This document shows positions 9,037-16,997 of a stretch of DNA of 64,000 nt, one piece after another. The stretch is from Brevibacillus antibioticus. Lineage in GTDB: Bacteria > Bacillota > Bacilli > Brevibacillales > Brevibacillaceae. Each line of letters opens with the position of its first letter. The first letter of the stretch is position 1. The DNA lies in contig NZ_SZNK01000001.1 in assembly GCF_005217615.1 (NCBI RefSeq), forward strand, positions 5,145,001 to 5,209,000, given 5' to 3'. The notes below the pieces were generated by a model that saw nothing but the letters and a program-made list of their open reading frames with translations, ran no database searches and was not told the origin of the DNA. A program made the translations under genes and the position numbers.

Positions 9037-9687
9037 ATGGAAAAACCAATTCGAGCGACGCCGCTTGCGATCCGACTGATTCCCAATGTCGATCCACAAT
9101 TTGCGGAGAAGCTGAACCTGCCTTCTCATATCCGAAGTCTGGGGCTATTGACCTCCACGATTGACGATGTGGGGTATACGGCCATTGATGAAGCGACCAA
9201 AAAGGCAGCGGTAGAAGTTGTGTATGCCAAGTCGTTTTATGCAGGCTCAGGTCATGCGTCTGGACCGTTGTCCGGCGAGTTCATCGGGATGATCGGAGGC
9301 GCGACGCCATCGGAGGTGCAGAGCGGACTGGATGCAGCCGTTGCATTTATGGAGAGCGGAGCATGCTTTTACTCTTTGAATGATGAAGGGACGCATGCGT
9401 ATTACGCCCATGTTGTGTCGCGGACGGGCAGCTACTTGTCTCAAACCGCCGGAATCCGCGAAGGTGAGCCACTCGCTTACTTGATCGCTCCGCCGCTGGA
9501 GGCCATGTATGGTATTGATGCCGCCCTCAAGGCTGCAGATGTACAAATGGTTCAATTTTTTGGTCCACCGACAGAAACGAACTTTGGGGGAGCACTACTC
9601 ACTGGCAGCCAATCGGCATGCACGGCAGCCGCTGATGCTTTTGCCGAGGCCGTAAGAAGTGTCGCCCAACAGCCTGTCAAACGATAA
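9037..9687 (+). CDS. eutL: Microcompartment shell protein EutL
   Basis: 216 residues with two fused BMC folds, the normal length of EutL. The sequence begins PIRATPLAIRLIPNV and has EutL features such as YAKSFYAGSGHASGPLSGEF and FGGALLTGSQSACTAAA. The protein forms trimeric tiles with a gated central pore in the ethanolamine-utilisation shell. The start is chosen at the ATG 9 nt after AAAGGAG; an earlier GTG in frame lies within the leader hairpin region and is unlikely. It is the first gene of the main shell operon. Confidence 0.95.
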   Translation: MEKPIRATPLAIRLIPNVDPQFAEKLNLPSHIRSLGLLTSTIDDVGYTAIDEATKKAAVEVVYAKSFYAGSGHASGPLSGEFIGMIGGATPSEVQSGLDAAVAFMESGACFYSLNDEGTHAYYAHVVSRTGSYLSQTAGIREGEPLAYLIAPPLEAMYGIDAALKAADVQMVQFFGPPTETNFGGALLTGSQSACTAAADAFAEAVRSVAQQPVKR

Positions 9688-9722
9688 TAGGGATTTTCCC
9701 TCTTGAAGGGGAGGTAATGTAA

Positions 9723-10208
9723 ATGCGCGCTACAACATATTCACTCGGCATGATCGAGACGTTGGGCTTGCCTGCTCTCATCGCTGCCGCAGACGCTGCT
9801 GCCAAAGCGGCGGACGTCAAAGTCGTCTCATATGAAGGAGCGGACGCAGGGATCGTTACCGTGTATGTAATCGGAGATGTCTCCTCCGTACAGGCAGCAG
9901 TAGATGCTGGCGCTGACGCTGCGAGACGTGTCGGAAGATTGCTGCACTCACACGTAATTCCACGTCCTGATGAAAATGTTCCAAGAATGCTTAAAAACCT
10001 GCTAAAACCAGAGGTAAAAGAAGAGGTTAAGGCAGAGCCGGCTAAAGCGCCAGTGTCCGAATTGCAAGATCAGTCCATCAGTGACCTGCGCAAAATGGCG
10101 CGTTCGTATGCGGACTTCCCGCTGACAACGAACGAAATCAACATGGCGAAGAAAGAAGATCTCATTCGTTTGTTGGAAGAGAAACAAGGCGGAGGTGACA
10201 AAGCCTAA
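9723..10208 (+). CDS. BMC shell protein with C-terminal SAP-like extension (EutK/EutM type)
   Basis: 161 residues. Residues 1-90 form one BMC domain (SLGMIETLGLPALIAAADAA, then RVGRLLHSHVIPRPDE). A charged linker rich in Glu, Lys and Pro follows, then a helical C-terminus (ISDLRKMARSYADFPL, KKEDLIRLLEEK) that reads like a SAP or peripheral-subunit-binding fold. EutK of enterics also joins a BMC domain to a C-terminal helical nucleic-acid-binding-like domain, but this one differs in sequence. The stop overlaps the eutE start by one base, giving translational coupling. Confidence 0.85.
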   Translation: MRATTYSLGMIETLGLPALIAAADAAAKAADVKVVSYEGADAGIVTVYVIGDVSSVQAAVDAGADAARRVGRLLHSHVIPRPDENVPRMLKNLLKPEVKEEVKAEPAKAPVSELQDQSISDLRKMARSYADFPLTTNEINMAKKEDLIRLLEEKQGGGDKA

Positions 10209-11701
10209 TGACACTCGACGCTGATCTGTATTCCATACAGGAAGTGCGTACCTACCTCGCACAAGCGAAGGAAGCACAAGCCAAATTCGCTACCTACAGC
10301 CAAGAGCAAGTTGACCGGATCATCGAAGCTATGTCCAAAGTGGGCGTAGAAAATGCTGATCGACTGGCAGCAATGGCTGTAGAGGAAACAGGCTTTGGTA
10401 ACGTCGCTGACAAACGGATGAAAAACCTGTTTGCTGCACAAGATGTGTACGCATCTGTAAAAGATGTAAAAACAGTTGGTATCATTCGTAAGGACGAAGA
10501 GAACAAGGTGTGGGAAGTGGCGCAGCCATTTGGTATCGTAGCAGGGGTTGTACCTTCCACTAATCCGACGTCCACGGTTATTTATAAATCGATGGTCTCC
10601 CTCAAGGCGAGAAATGCGATTGTCTTCAGCCCGCATCCGTCGGCAGCAAAATGCACGCTGGAAGCAGCGCGACTGATGGCTCAGGCGGCAGTAGCGGCTG
10701 GAGCACCAGAAGGCTTGATCCATTGCGTTACGAAGCCTACGCTTCCTGGTACAAATGAGCTGATGAAGCACAAGCTGACCAATCTGATTCTCGCGACTGG
10801 CGGAACTCCGATGGTACGCGCAGCATACAGCTCCGGTAAGCCAGCATATGGTGTTGGACCTGGTAATGTACCCGTTTACATCCATCACAGTGCTGACTTT
10901 GCTGCTGCTGCCAGACGCATCGTGCAGAGCAAGACGTTTGACTATGGTACAATCTGCGCTTCTGAGCAAGCATTGGTAGTAGAGGAATCCACCAAACACC
11001 AATTGATTACTGCCCTGAAGCGTGAAGGCGCCTACTTCCTGAACGAGCAAGAGAAGGAAAAAGTAGCTGCAATCATCATGGTAAACGGCTCGCTGAACGC
11101 GAAGATCGTTGGCCGCTCTCCGCAAGTGATCGCTCAAATGGCGGGTATTACTATCCCTGCTGATGCGCGTGTCCTGATTGCGGAAGAGAACAATGTAGGC
11201 AAAGCGTATCCGATGTCCGTTGAAAAACTGGCGCCGATCCTTGCCCTCTACACTGTTCAAAACGACAGCGAAGCGATTGCTCGTTGCCGCGAATTGCTGG
11301 AACATGGTGGTCTTGGACATACAGCGGGTATTCACGCCCAGGATGACAATGTCATCGCAGCGTATGGTCAAGCAATGCCAGCATCCAGAATTCCGGTAAA
11401 TACGGGTACGACCTTCGGAGGAATTGGTGCAACGACTGGTGTACAACCAGCGTTCACGCTTGGATGCGGTTCTTTAGGGAACAACATCACGTCCGATAAC
11501 ATCGGTGCGAAGCACATGTTCAACATCAAGCGTGTTGCATTTGGCATCAAAGAAATGCCACAATCAACGCCAGTATCAGCAGCTCCTGCGACACAAGCGG
11601 AAGAAGCTGTCCTACAGGCTGTCTCTTCTATGAATGTCGGCTTGAGCCGCGATGAGATCAAAAACATCATCAAATCGGTGTTAACAGAAATGACGACTTA
11701 A
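10208..11701 (+). CDS. eutE: CoA-acylating acetaldehyde dehydrogenase EutE
   Basis: 497 residues. It oxidises acetaldehyde to acetyl-CoA with NAD inside the microcompartment. Catalytic Cys250 lies in FDYGTICASEQ; GVVPSTNPTSTVIYKS and GPGNVPVYIHHSADF are family blocks. The N-terminus starts directly with the catalytic domain and lacks the usual N-terminal encapsulation helix. A Pro/Ala linker leads instead to a C-terminal amphipathic helix (SRDEIKNIIKSVLTEM) that could do that job. The start codon overlaps the stop of the preceding shell gene. Confidence 0.95.
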   Translation: MTLDADLYSIQEVRTYLAQAKEAQAKFATYSQEQVDRIIEAMSKVGVENADRLAAMAVEETGFGNVADKRMKNLFAAQDVYASVKDVKTVGIIRKDEENKVWEVAQPFGIVAGVVPSTNPTSTVIYKSMVSLKARNAIVFSPHPSAAKCTLEAARLMAQAAVAAGAPEGLIHCVTKPTLPGTNELMKHKLTNLILATGGTPMVRAAYSSGKPAYGVGPGNVPVYIHHSADFAAAARRIVQSKTFDYGTICASEQALVVEESTKHQLITALKREGAYFLNEQEKEKVAAIIMVNGSLNAKIVGRSPQVIAQMAGITIPADARVLIAEENNVGKAYPMSVEKLAPILALYTVQNDSEAIARCRELLEHGGLGHTAGIHAQDDNVIAAYGQAMPASRIPVNTGTTFGGIGATTGVQPAFTLGCGSLGNNITSDNIGAKHMFNIKRVAFGIKEMPQSTPVSAAPATQAEEAVLQAVSSMNVGLSRDEIKNIIKSVLTEMTT

Positions 11702-11749
11702 GTCGTAAAACACTAAAATTTTGGAGATATAATTAAGGAGGAAATGAAA

Positions 11750-12037
11750 ATGGCTGGAGAAATGTCCGCATTGGGAATGGTAGAAACAAAAGGTTTGGTA
11801 GGAGCAGTTGAAGCTGCTGACGCAATGGTAAAAGCAGCTAACGTAAAACTGATTGGTAAAGTACACGTAGGTGGCGGTCTCGTAACTGTTATGGTACGTG
11901 GTGACGTAGGTGCAGTAAAAGCTTCCACAGACGCAGGTGCCGCTGCTGCTGAAAAAGTAGGAGAGCTCGTATCTATTCACGTAATTCCACGCCCTCATGG
12001 AGACATTGAACTGATTCTGCCGAAACTCGAAGGATAA
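11750..12037 (+). CDS. eutM: Hexameric BMC shell protein EutM
   Basis: 95 residues, a single BMC domain: [20 protein letters not shown], then [20 protein letters not shown] and [11 protein letters not shown]. This is the main hexagonal tile of the shell. The second ATG is chosen because AAGGAGG (11735-11741) is 8 nt upstream of it, while the ATG at 11744 is only 2 nt away. The codon choice is very uniform, as for a highly expressed gene. Confidence 0.95.
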   Translation: MAGEMSALGMVETKGLVGAVEAADAMVKAANVKLIGKVHVGGGLVTVMVRGDVGAVKASTDAGAAAAEKVGELVSIHVIPRPHGDIELILPKLEG

Positions 12038-12046
12038 TAAATCCCT

Positions 12047-12823
12047 ATGGCAGTGATTACAGAAGCATCCTTGAGAGCGATGCATAAATCAGGTATTCCA
12101 AACCCCTTTCTCGTTGAGGAAGGGGATAAAATAACACCAGCAGCGGCAGATTTCTTGAAAGGAAGAGGGATTCAAGTGAAACAAGTTGATCAGAGCCAGC
12201 AGCCTTCCACCAATCAAGCTGCCGAGGCAGTGCGAGAAATTCCTTTGGGCGTATCTAACCGTCACATTCATTTGTCGCAAGCAGATGTCGAGAAGCTTTT
12301 CGGAGCCGGACATCAATTGACGCCAATGCGTGATCTGTCGCAACCGGGCCAGTTTGCTTGCCAAGAAACAGTCACTATCGTGGGACCAAAAGGCAGCATC
12401 CACGGGGTTCGCGTTTTGGGACCAGCTCGTGGCGCGACACAAGTGGAAATTTCCAGAACAGACGGCTTTGCAGTAGGTGTTCAAGCACCTGTGCGTATGT
12501 CTGGAGATATTGAAGGAACACCAGGTATGGTACTCGTTACGGCAAAAGGGACAGTCGTGATGGACAAAGGCGTAATCGTAGCGAAGAGCCACGTTCATAT
12601 GTCTCCAGCAGATGCCGAGCAATATCAAGTGAAGGATGGCGATACGCTGATCCTGGCGACGCAAAGCGATCGTCCTATCATCTATCCAGATGTAGTCGTT
12701 CGTGTGCATCCGCAATTCGCACTTGATTTCCACGTGGATACGGATGAAGGTAATGCCGCTAATTTGAAAACGGGAGACCGGGTAAAAGTGATCGGCAAGA
12801 ACGGGCAATTTTACTCCTTCTAA
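12047..12823 (+). CDS. pduL: PduL-type phosphate acyltransferase (eutD function)
   Basis: 258 residues. It converts acetyl-CoA to acetyl phosphate and regenerates CoA in the compartment. PduL signatures are visible: IPLGVSNRHIHLSQADVEKLFG near residue 65, then MRDLSQPGQFACQETV and the second metal-site block KSHVHMSPADAEQY. The first 45 residues form an extra segment with the motif KITPAAADFLKGRGIQV, resembling the N-terminus of the cobalamin adenosyltransferase EutT and recurring at the C-terminus of the next protein. The gene is 9 nt downstream of eutM. It replaces the Pta-type EutD of enterics. Confidence 0.92.
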   Translation: MAVITEASLRAMHKSGIPNPFLVEEGDKITPAAADFLKGRGIQVKQVDQSQQPSTNQAAEAVREIPLGVSNRHIHLSQADVEKLFGAGHQLTPMRDLSQPGQFACQETVTIVGPKGSIHGVRVLGPARGATQVEISRTDGFAVGVQAPVRMSGDIEGTPGMVLVTAKGTVVMDKGVIVAKSHVHMSPADAEQYQVKDGDTLILATQSDRPIIYPDVVVRVHPQFALDFHVDTDEGNAANLKTGDRVKVIGKNGQFYSF

Positions 12824-12838
12824 CGGAGGTAGAGCTTG

Positions 12839-13663
12839 ATGGACATCAGAGAAATGGTGGCGTCGATTACAAAAGAAATTTTGCAATCGATGAATACAGA
12901 AAAGAAAAGCGAGGCGCCTCGTGTCCTGTACGTTTTTTGCGACAGCCAGGCTCATGAGGCGTTTCAGGATCATTTTATTCAACTGAAAAACCACGGGATC
13001 TGCCATGACATTCTCTTCCTGGACGGAGAAACCTCTTCTTGGTTGGGCATGCACAAGATCGAATGTGGGGGAGCAGGCAGAATCCTTACAGCAGATGAGT
13101 ACGCTCCTGCTCCGTTGGAAGTGCCGAAAGATTATGTCGGTATTGTGATTCCTGAAATCGATTTGGATAATGCAGCGAGAATTGCTTCCGGTCTAAAAGG
13201 AACGATCAAAGCGGAAATCGTCTTTTCCGCATTGGTGACGGGTAAATTCGTCATCGCTGGTTCCGATGTGCCAGGAATCAAGCGCGCAGACCGTCGTACC
13301 CTGCAAACATTGACACTGACACCTGCTTATGAAAAGCTGTTCAACCGTCACGTAGAGGGCATGAAAGAGCTGGGTGTGGAGTTTGCGGAGCAACGCCGTC
13401 TGGCAGATCGCGTAGTTTCGAAGCTGAAGTCTCAGCTACAAAAAGTGGAGACTACTACCAAGACAGAACAACCGAAATTGACTCCTTTGGATGAGCAAGA
13501 AGCCGTCTTTTCCGGGAAGCTGTTGACAGCAGACTGGATCAGATCGCAGCCTGAGCTTCGCGATACGACTTTGATCGTGAAAAAAGGGGCAATTGTTTCT
13601 CCGCTTGCTTATGACAGCATGAGAGAACGCGGCATTACGGTCAGCTATTTAGGAAAAGGGTGA
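12839..13663 (+). CDS. Microcompartment-associated flavoprotein-like protein
   Basis: About 274 residues. An N-terminal amphipathic helix (IREMVASITKEILQSM) and charged linker look like an encapsulation peptide. A Rossmann-like body follows (RVLYVFCDSQAHEAF, YVGIVIPEIDLDNAARIASG) reminiscent of the flavoprotein family seen in other compartment clusters. The C-terminus carries KLLTADWIRSQPEL and GAIVSPLAYDSMRERGI, the same motif as at the start of the PduL protein. The ATG after GGAGGT was chosen. Its role is unknown; flavin redox or cofactor recycling is an inference. Confidence 0.65.
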   Translation: MDIREMVASITKEILQSMNTEKKSEAPRVLYVFCDSQAHEAFQDHFIQLKNHGICHDILFLDGETSSWLGMHKIECGGAGRILTADEYAPAPLEVPKDYVGIVIPEIDLDNAARIASGLKGTIKAEIVFSALVTGKFVIAGSDVPGIKRADRRTLQTLTLTPAYEKLFNRHVEGMKELGVEFAEQRRLADRVVSKLKSQLQKVETTTKTEQPKLTPLDEQEAVFSGKLLTADWIRSQPELRDTTLIVKKGAIVSPLAYDSMRERGITVSYLGKG

Positions 13664-13667
13664 TCGC

Positions 13668-13955
13668 ATGTTTTTGGGAAAAGTGATCGGCAGCGTCTGG
13701 GCCACGCAAAAAGAAGCAGGTATGGAAAATCTCAAGCTCATGGTGGTTCAGCCGATTGATTGGCGTGGCGAAGAAGGCGGACAAACCGTTATCGCAGCGG
13801 ACAGGATCGGTGCGGGAATCGGGGAGCAGGTTATCGTCTCTCGTGGGACGCCTGCCCGAATCCTTTTCTCCGGCACCAGTGTGCCGATCGATGCGATCAT
13901 CGTAGGCATCGTGGATTCGTTTGAGGTGCCGGGTGCCGCAGGAAGAGAGGAATAG
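13668..13955 (+). CDS. eutN: Microcompartment vertex protein EutN
   Basis: 95 residues of the EutN/CcmL family that forms pentameric caps at shell vertices. It starts [15 protein letters not shown] and has [18 protein letters not shown] and [13 protein letters not shown]. It follows the previous gene by 4 nt and is 2 nt ahead of eutS, so it belongs to the same operon. Confidence 0.94.
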   Translation: MFLGKVIGSVWATQKEAGMENLKLMVVQPIDWRGEEGGQTVIAADRIGAGIGEQVIVSRGTPARILFSGTSVPIDAIIVGIVDSFEVPGAAGREE

Positions 13956-13957
13956 GA

Positions 13958-14299
13958 ATGGAACAGGAACGTTCACGAGTCATCCAGGAATTCGTACCGG
14001 GGAAACAGGTCACGTTGGCTCATGTAATCGCAAACCCTGACCCAATGCTCTATACCAAGCTAGGTATCAATGAGGCCGGTGCAATCGGCATTTTGACTTT
14101 GACGCCTACCGAAACAGCCATTATTGCCGCGGATATTGCGACAAAGGCTGCTGGCGTCGAGCTTGGGTTTCTCGATCGTTTTACAGGTTCACTGATTGTC
14201 GTAGGAGATGTATCCGCTGTGGAGATGGCAGTCGAAGCGGTCAATCAGGTACTGAGCGAAAAACTGCGGTTTACACCGGCATTGGTGACGAAGTCATGA
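13958..14299 (+). CDS. eutS: BMC shell protein EutS
   Basis: 113 residues, a circularly permuted BMC fold: [21 protein letters not shown] near the start, then [21 protein letters not shown] and [16 protein letters not shown]. EutS makes bent hexamers that help close shell edges. Its stop overlaps the eutP start by 4 nt. Confidence 0.94.
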   Translation: MEQERSRVIQEFVPGKQVTLAHVIANPDPMLYTKLGINEAGAIGILTLTPTETAIIAADIATKAAGVELGFLDRFTGSLIVVGDVSAVEMAVEAVNQVLSEKLRFTPALVTKS

Positions 14300-14739
14300 T
14301 CGGCCGTGTAATGATTATCGGTGCAATCGAAGCAGGAAAGTCTTCTCTGGTGCGGGCGCTGTTCAATGACGAACAGCCTGCCCGGAAGACACAAGCGCTC
14401 GAATATCGGGACTGGGCGATTGACACTCCGGGTGAGTACAGCGAAAACCCGATGTTTTATCGCACGCTTATGGCTACCTCTCTTGAGGCGAAGATCATTG
14501 TGATGGTACAAGATGCTACGCGGGAGCGCAATTATTTCCCTCCTGGCTTTTCACAAGGGTTTCCGCAATCGTGCATCGGGGTTATTACTAAAATGGATCA
14601 TCCTGATGCAAATGTGGAGAGGGCAGAACAATTCCTGCGTCAATCGCTCGGCAATACGAAGATTTTCCGGACCTCCTCGCTCACGAGTGAGGGAGTGCCA
14701 GAATTGCGAGCGTATTTGCAGGAAATTGTAAACGAGTAA
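14296..14739 (+). CDS. eutP: EutP, P-loop GTPase-like protein
   Basis: 147 residues. Walker [12 protein letters not shown] sits at about residue 9, a DTPGEY switch near 46, and [10 protein letters not shown] as the guanine-specificity region (usual NKxD replaced by TKMD). EutP/PduV proteins are compartment-associated; an acetate-kinase-like activity has been reported for an enteric EutP, which would complete the acetyl-phosphate step here. It overlaps eutS by 4 nt and is the last gene before the regulators. Confidence 0.93.
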   Translation: MIGRVMIIGAIEAGKSSLVRALFNDEQPARKTQALEYRDWAIDTPGEYSENPMFYRTLMATSLEAKIIVMVQDATRERNYFPPGFSQGFPQSCIGVITKMDHPDANVERAEQFLRQSLGNTKIFRTSSLTSEGVPELRAYLQEIVNE

Positions 14740-14832
14740 GCGTGATTAACCAGAATTACACCCCTTTCCGCCGTAGCGTGTCTGTGAGAAAATGAGGTCA
14801 TATCAACTCCTAGCAGGTGAAAAGAGGTTCAC

Positions 14833-16293
14833 ATGCAATCAATACGAGAAGTGTGCAAAGCGTCCACGACGTTGAGTGATGACGACATTCGGATTGTGGA
14901 GGATCTGGCTTCCAAGCTCCAGATTTTTGCTGATCTGTCTCAAGCGGACATGTTTATCGATTGTCCAACGGTAGATCGGAGCGCTGCGATGGTAGTCGCA
15001 CAAGCTGCACCGAGTACGGCACGCTCTATGTACAGTGGAACGGTCGTAGGGCATTTGGCGACGGCGATTAATGAGCCAGCGGTTATGTATTGTCTGACTA
15101 CAGGCAAGCCCGTCATCGGTTCACGTGGGGTTTCACAGGAGCAGGTCGTGATGCGACAAAGCGTCGTACCCATCACGAATGCGGATGGAAAAACAATCGG
15201 GACCTTGATAACGGAACAGGATATATCCAAACAGGTGGAACAGGAAAAGAACGTCGAGATGCTCAAGGAAACAACGGAGCACTTAAGTGAGACGCTCATC
15301 CAGTTCGCTGTGCCTGATCTGCCCATTTCGTCGCTTTTGCACGAGGGCATGATTTTGTTTGATCAGAGTGGGGTTATCACGTACGCCAATGGCCGTGCCC
15401 ACAAGCTGCTCTCCTTGATTGGCTTTGAACGGCCGGAAAAAGGCGAGAGCATTGAACGTATTTTTTCCTGGAGAGTTTCCCCGGAGAATTTTGTACGCAA
15501 CGGGGGTTATATTCAGGAGGAGCTGTCAAAAGGCAAGCATTTCATCATGATGAAAGCGGTTTCGTCCGTCCGCAAACAAGACATCATCGGGGGATTCATT
15601 CTCCTGCGAGACATATCGGACATTCGGGAAAAAGAAAAGCAATTAATGATCAAATCCGCGGTGATCAAAGAGATTCACCACCGGGTCAAAAACAATTTGC
15701 AAACCATCTCTAGCCTGTTGCGCCTGCAAATGCGGCGTTCGCAGTCCAACGAGATTGAAAAGGTATACCGGGAAAGCATCAATCGCATCAACAGCATCGC
15801 CATTATTCACGAATACTTGGCACAGGATGGTCTGGAGCAGATTGACTTCAAAGAGATTTTAACCAAAATATCGAAAATAATCGTCTCTTCGATGAGACGT
15901 TCTGAGCAAGCTATACACGTCGTGGTGACGGGCGAATCGGTGTATCTGCCGTCCAACAAAGCAACATCGTTTGCCTTGATCGTCACCGAGCTGATTCAAA
16001 ATTGCATGATTCATGGTTTTCATGAGCACCAAGAAGGGAAAATCTCTATTGCACTGGTTGCCAAGGAGGACTTCGTGAGTCTGTCTGTGACAGATGACGG
16101 GGTAGGCATCGAGGACATGGAGCAAATCCACAAAAAGGGCCATCTCGGCCTGAAAATTGTCGATACACTGGTCAGGGAAGACCTCGAAGGCACGATGCAT
16201 TTCCGCAACACTGGGAACGGAACAGAGGTTACCATCCTCTATCCGATCCAAAAGGAGGATGAAGATGACACAACCGAAGATTATGGTGGTTGA
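14833..16293 (+). CDS. eutW: Sensor histidine kinase EutW
   Basis: 486 residues and soluble. It starts with a GAF-like N-terminal sensing domain as in PdtaS (about 1-135), then a PAS domain (about 160-270) and a HisKA_2 domain with IKEIHHRVKNNLQTISSLL, the acceptor His near residue 282. The ATPase domain ends with LSVTDDGVGIED and GHLGLKIVDTLV. In enterococci EutW senses ethanolamine and phosphorylates EutV. The 3' end overlaps eutV by 29 nt. It follows eutP by 93 nt with no terminator. Confidence 0.93.
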   Translation: MQSIREVCKASTTLSDDDIRIVEDLASKLQIFADLSQADMFIDCPTVDRSAAMVVAQAAPSTARSMYSGTVVGHLATAINEPAVMYCLTTGKPVIGSRGVSQEQVVMRQSVVPITNADGKTIGTLITEQDISKQVEQEKNVEMLKETTEHLSETLIQFAVPDLPISSLLHEGMILFDQSGVITYANGRAHKLLSLIGFERPEKGESIERIFSWRVSPENFVRNGGYIQEELSKGKHFIMMKAVSSVRKQDIIGGFILLRDISDIREKEKQLMIKSAVIKEIHHRVKNNLQTISSLLRLQMRRSQSNEIEKVYRESINRINSIAIIHEYLAQDGLEQIDFKEILTKISKIIVSSMRRSEQAIHVVVTGESVYLPSNKATSFALIVTELIQNCMIHGFHEHQEGKISIALVAKEDFVSLSVTDDGVGIEDMEQIHKKGHLGLKIVDTLVREDLEGTMHFRNTGNGTEVTILYPIQKEDEDDTTEDYGG

Positions 16294-16855
16294 TGACGAG
16301 CCGATTATTCGCATGGATTTGCGCGAGATGCTCGAAAATGAAGGGTATTTAGTGGTTGCCGAGGCGAAAAACGGAGAAGAGGCAGTCGAACAGGCCCATC
16401 GTCACAAGCCCGATCTGATCATCATGGATGTGAAAATGCCTGTCTTGAATGGAATCAAGGCAAGCAGTATCATTCGTTCCTTTTCAGACAGTTCCATTCT
16501 TCTCTTGACGGCTTATAGCCAAAAGGAACTCGTCCAGGATGCCAGAAAAGCGGGTGTGACGGCTTACTTGGTGAAGCCGGTGTCGGAGGATGATTTGATT
16601 CCCGCAGTAGAAATCGCCCTCAGTCAAAAGGAAAAAGTCGTTTCGCTGAAGCAGGATATAAACGATCTGAAGAAAAAGATCGAGGATCGCAAGGCAGTGG
16701 AAAAGGCAAAAGGAAAGCTGATGAGTGCCCTATCCTTGGAAGAGGATGCGGCTTACAAATGGATGCAGCAAGTAAGCATGCAACGGCGCATGCCGCTTGT
16801 GAAGCTGGCAGAGGAAATTTTGTCGGGCGAGCAGGCCATTTTTACCCAAGACTAG
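16265..16855 (+). CDS. eutV: ANTAR-domain response regulator EutV
   Basis: 196 residues. The receiver domain has acceptor Asp in DLIIMDVKMPVLNG and the Lys of AYLVKPVSEDD. A coiled-coil linker and a C-terminal ANTAR RNA-binding domain follow (DRKAVEKAKGKLMSALSL, then AAYKWMQQVSMQRRMPL). Phosphorylated EutV binds paired RNA hairpins and prevents terminator formation. The ATG 7 nt after GGAGG inside the end of eutW is the start. Its likely targets, the eutL and eutA leaders, are both in this window. Confidence 0.95.
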   Translation: MTQPKIMVVDDEPIIRMDLREMLENEGYLVVAEAKNGEEAVEQAHRHKPDLIIMDVKMPVLNGIKASSIIRSFSDSSILLLTAYSQKELVQDARKAGVTAYLVKPVSEDDLIPAVEIALSQKEKVVSLKQDINDLKKKIEDRKAVEKAKGKLMSALSLEEDAAYKWMQQVSMQRRMPLVKLAEEILSGEQAIFTQD

Positions 16856-16881
16856 TACTGACGTTATCATAAAAAGCAGTG

Positions 16882-16955
16882 ACAAGTAGATACGAAGAGA
16901 GCAAAGGCGCTTGAATCAGACCGGGAGCAAGGAACCGGCTGTTCAAGCGTTTTTT
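16882..16955 (+). promoter_or_regulatory. eutA leader: ANTAR-type RNA motif overlapping an intrinsic terminator
   Basis: Stem arms CGCTTGAA (16908-16915) and TTCAAGCG (16942-16949) precede a six-T run, a terminator ahead of eutA. The small hairpin AGC-AAAGGC-GCT (16900-16911) overlaps its 5' arm and has A1 and G4 in the six-base loop. ACAAGT (16882-16887) lies 13 nt upstream of GCAAAGG, as in the eutL leader. The two leaders otherwise differ, so this conserved pair is likely the EutV target. Confidence 0.7.
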
Positions 16956-16997
16956 CGTAAGGCCCGTCTGGCACGCCAATGGTTCAAGGAGGTTCAT

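Noticed and set aside
16882..16915. Classic paired ANTAR hairpins (P1 plus P2)
   Set aside because: P2 is clear, but no clean P1 stem with A1/G4 loop could be drawn in either leader, so only the conserved ACAAGT block is reported.
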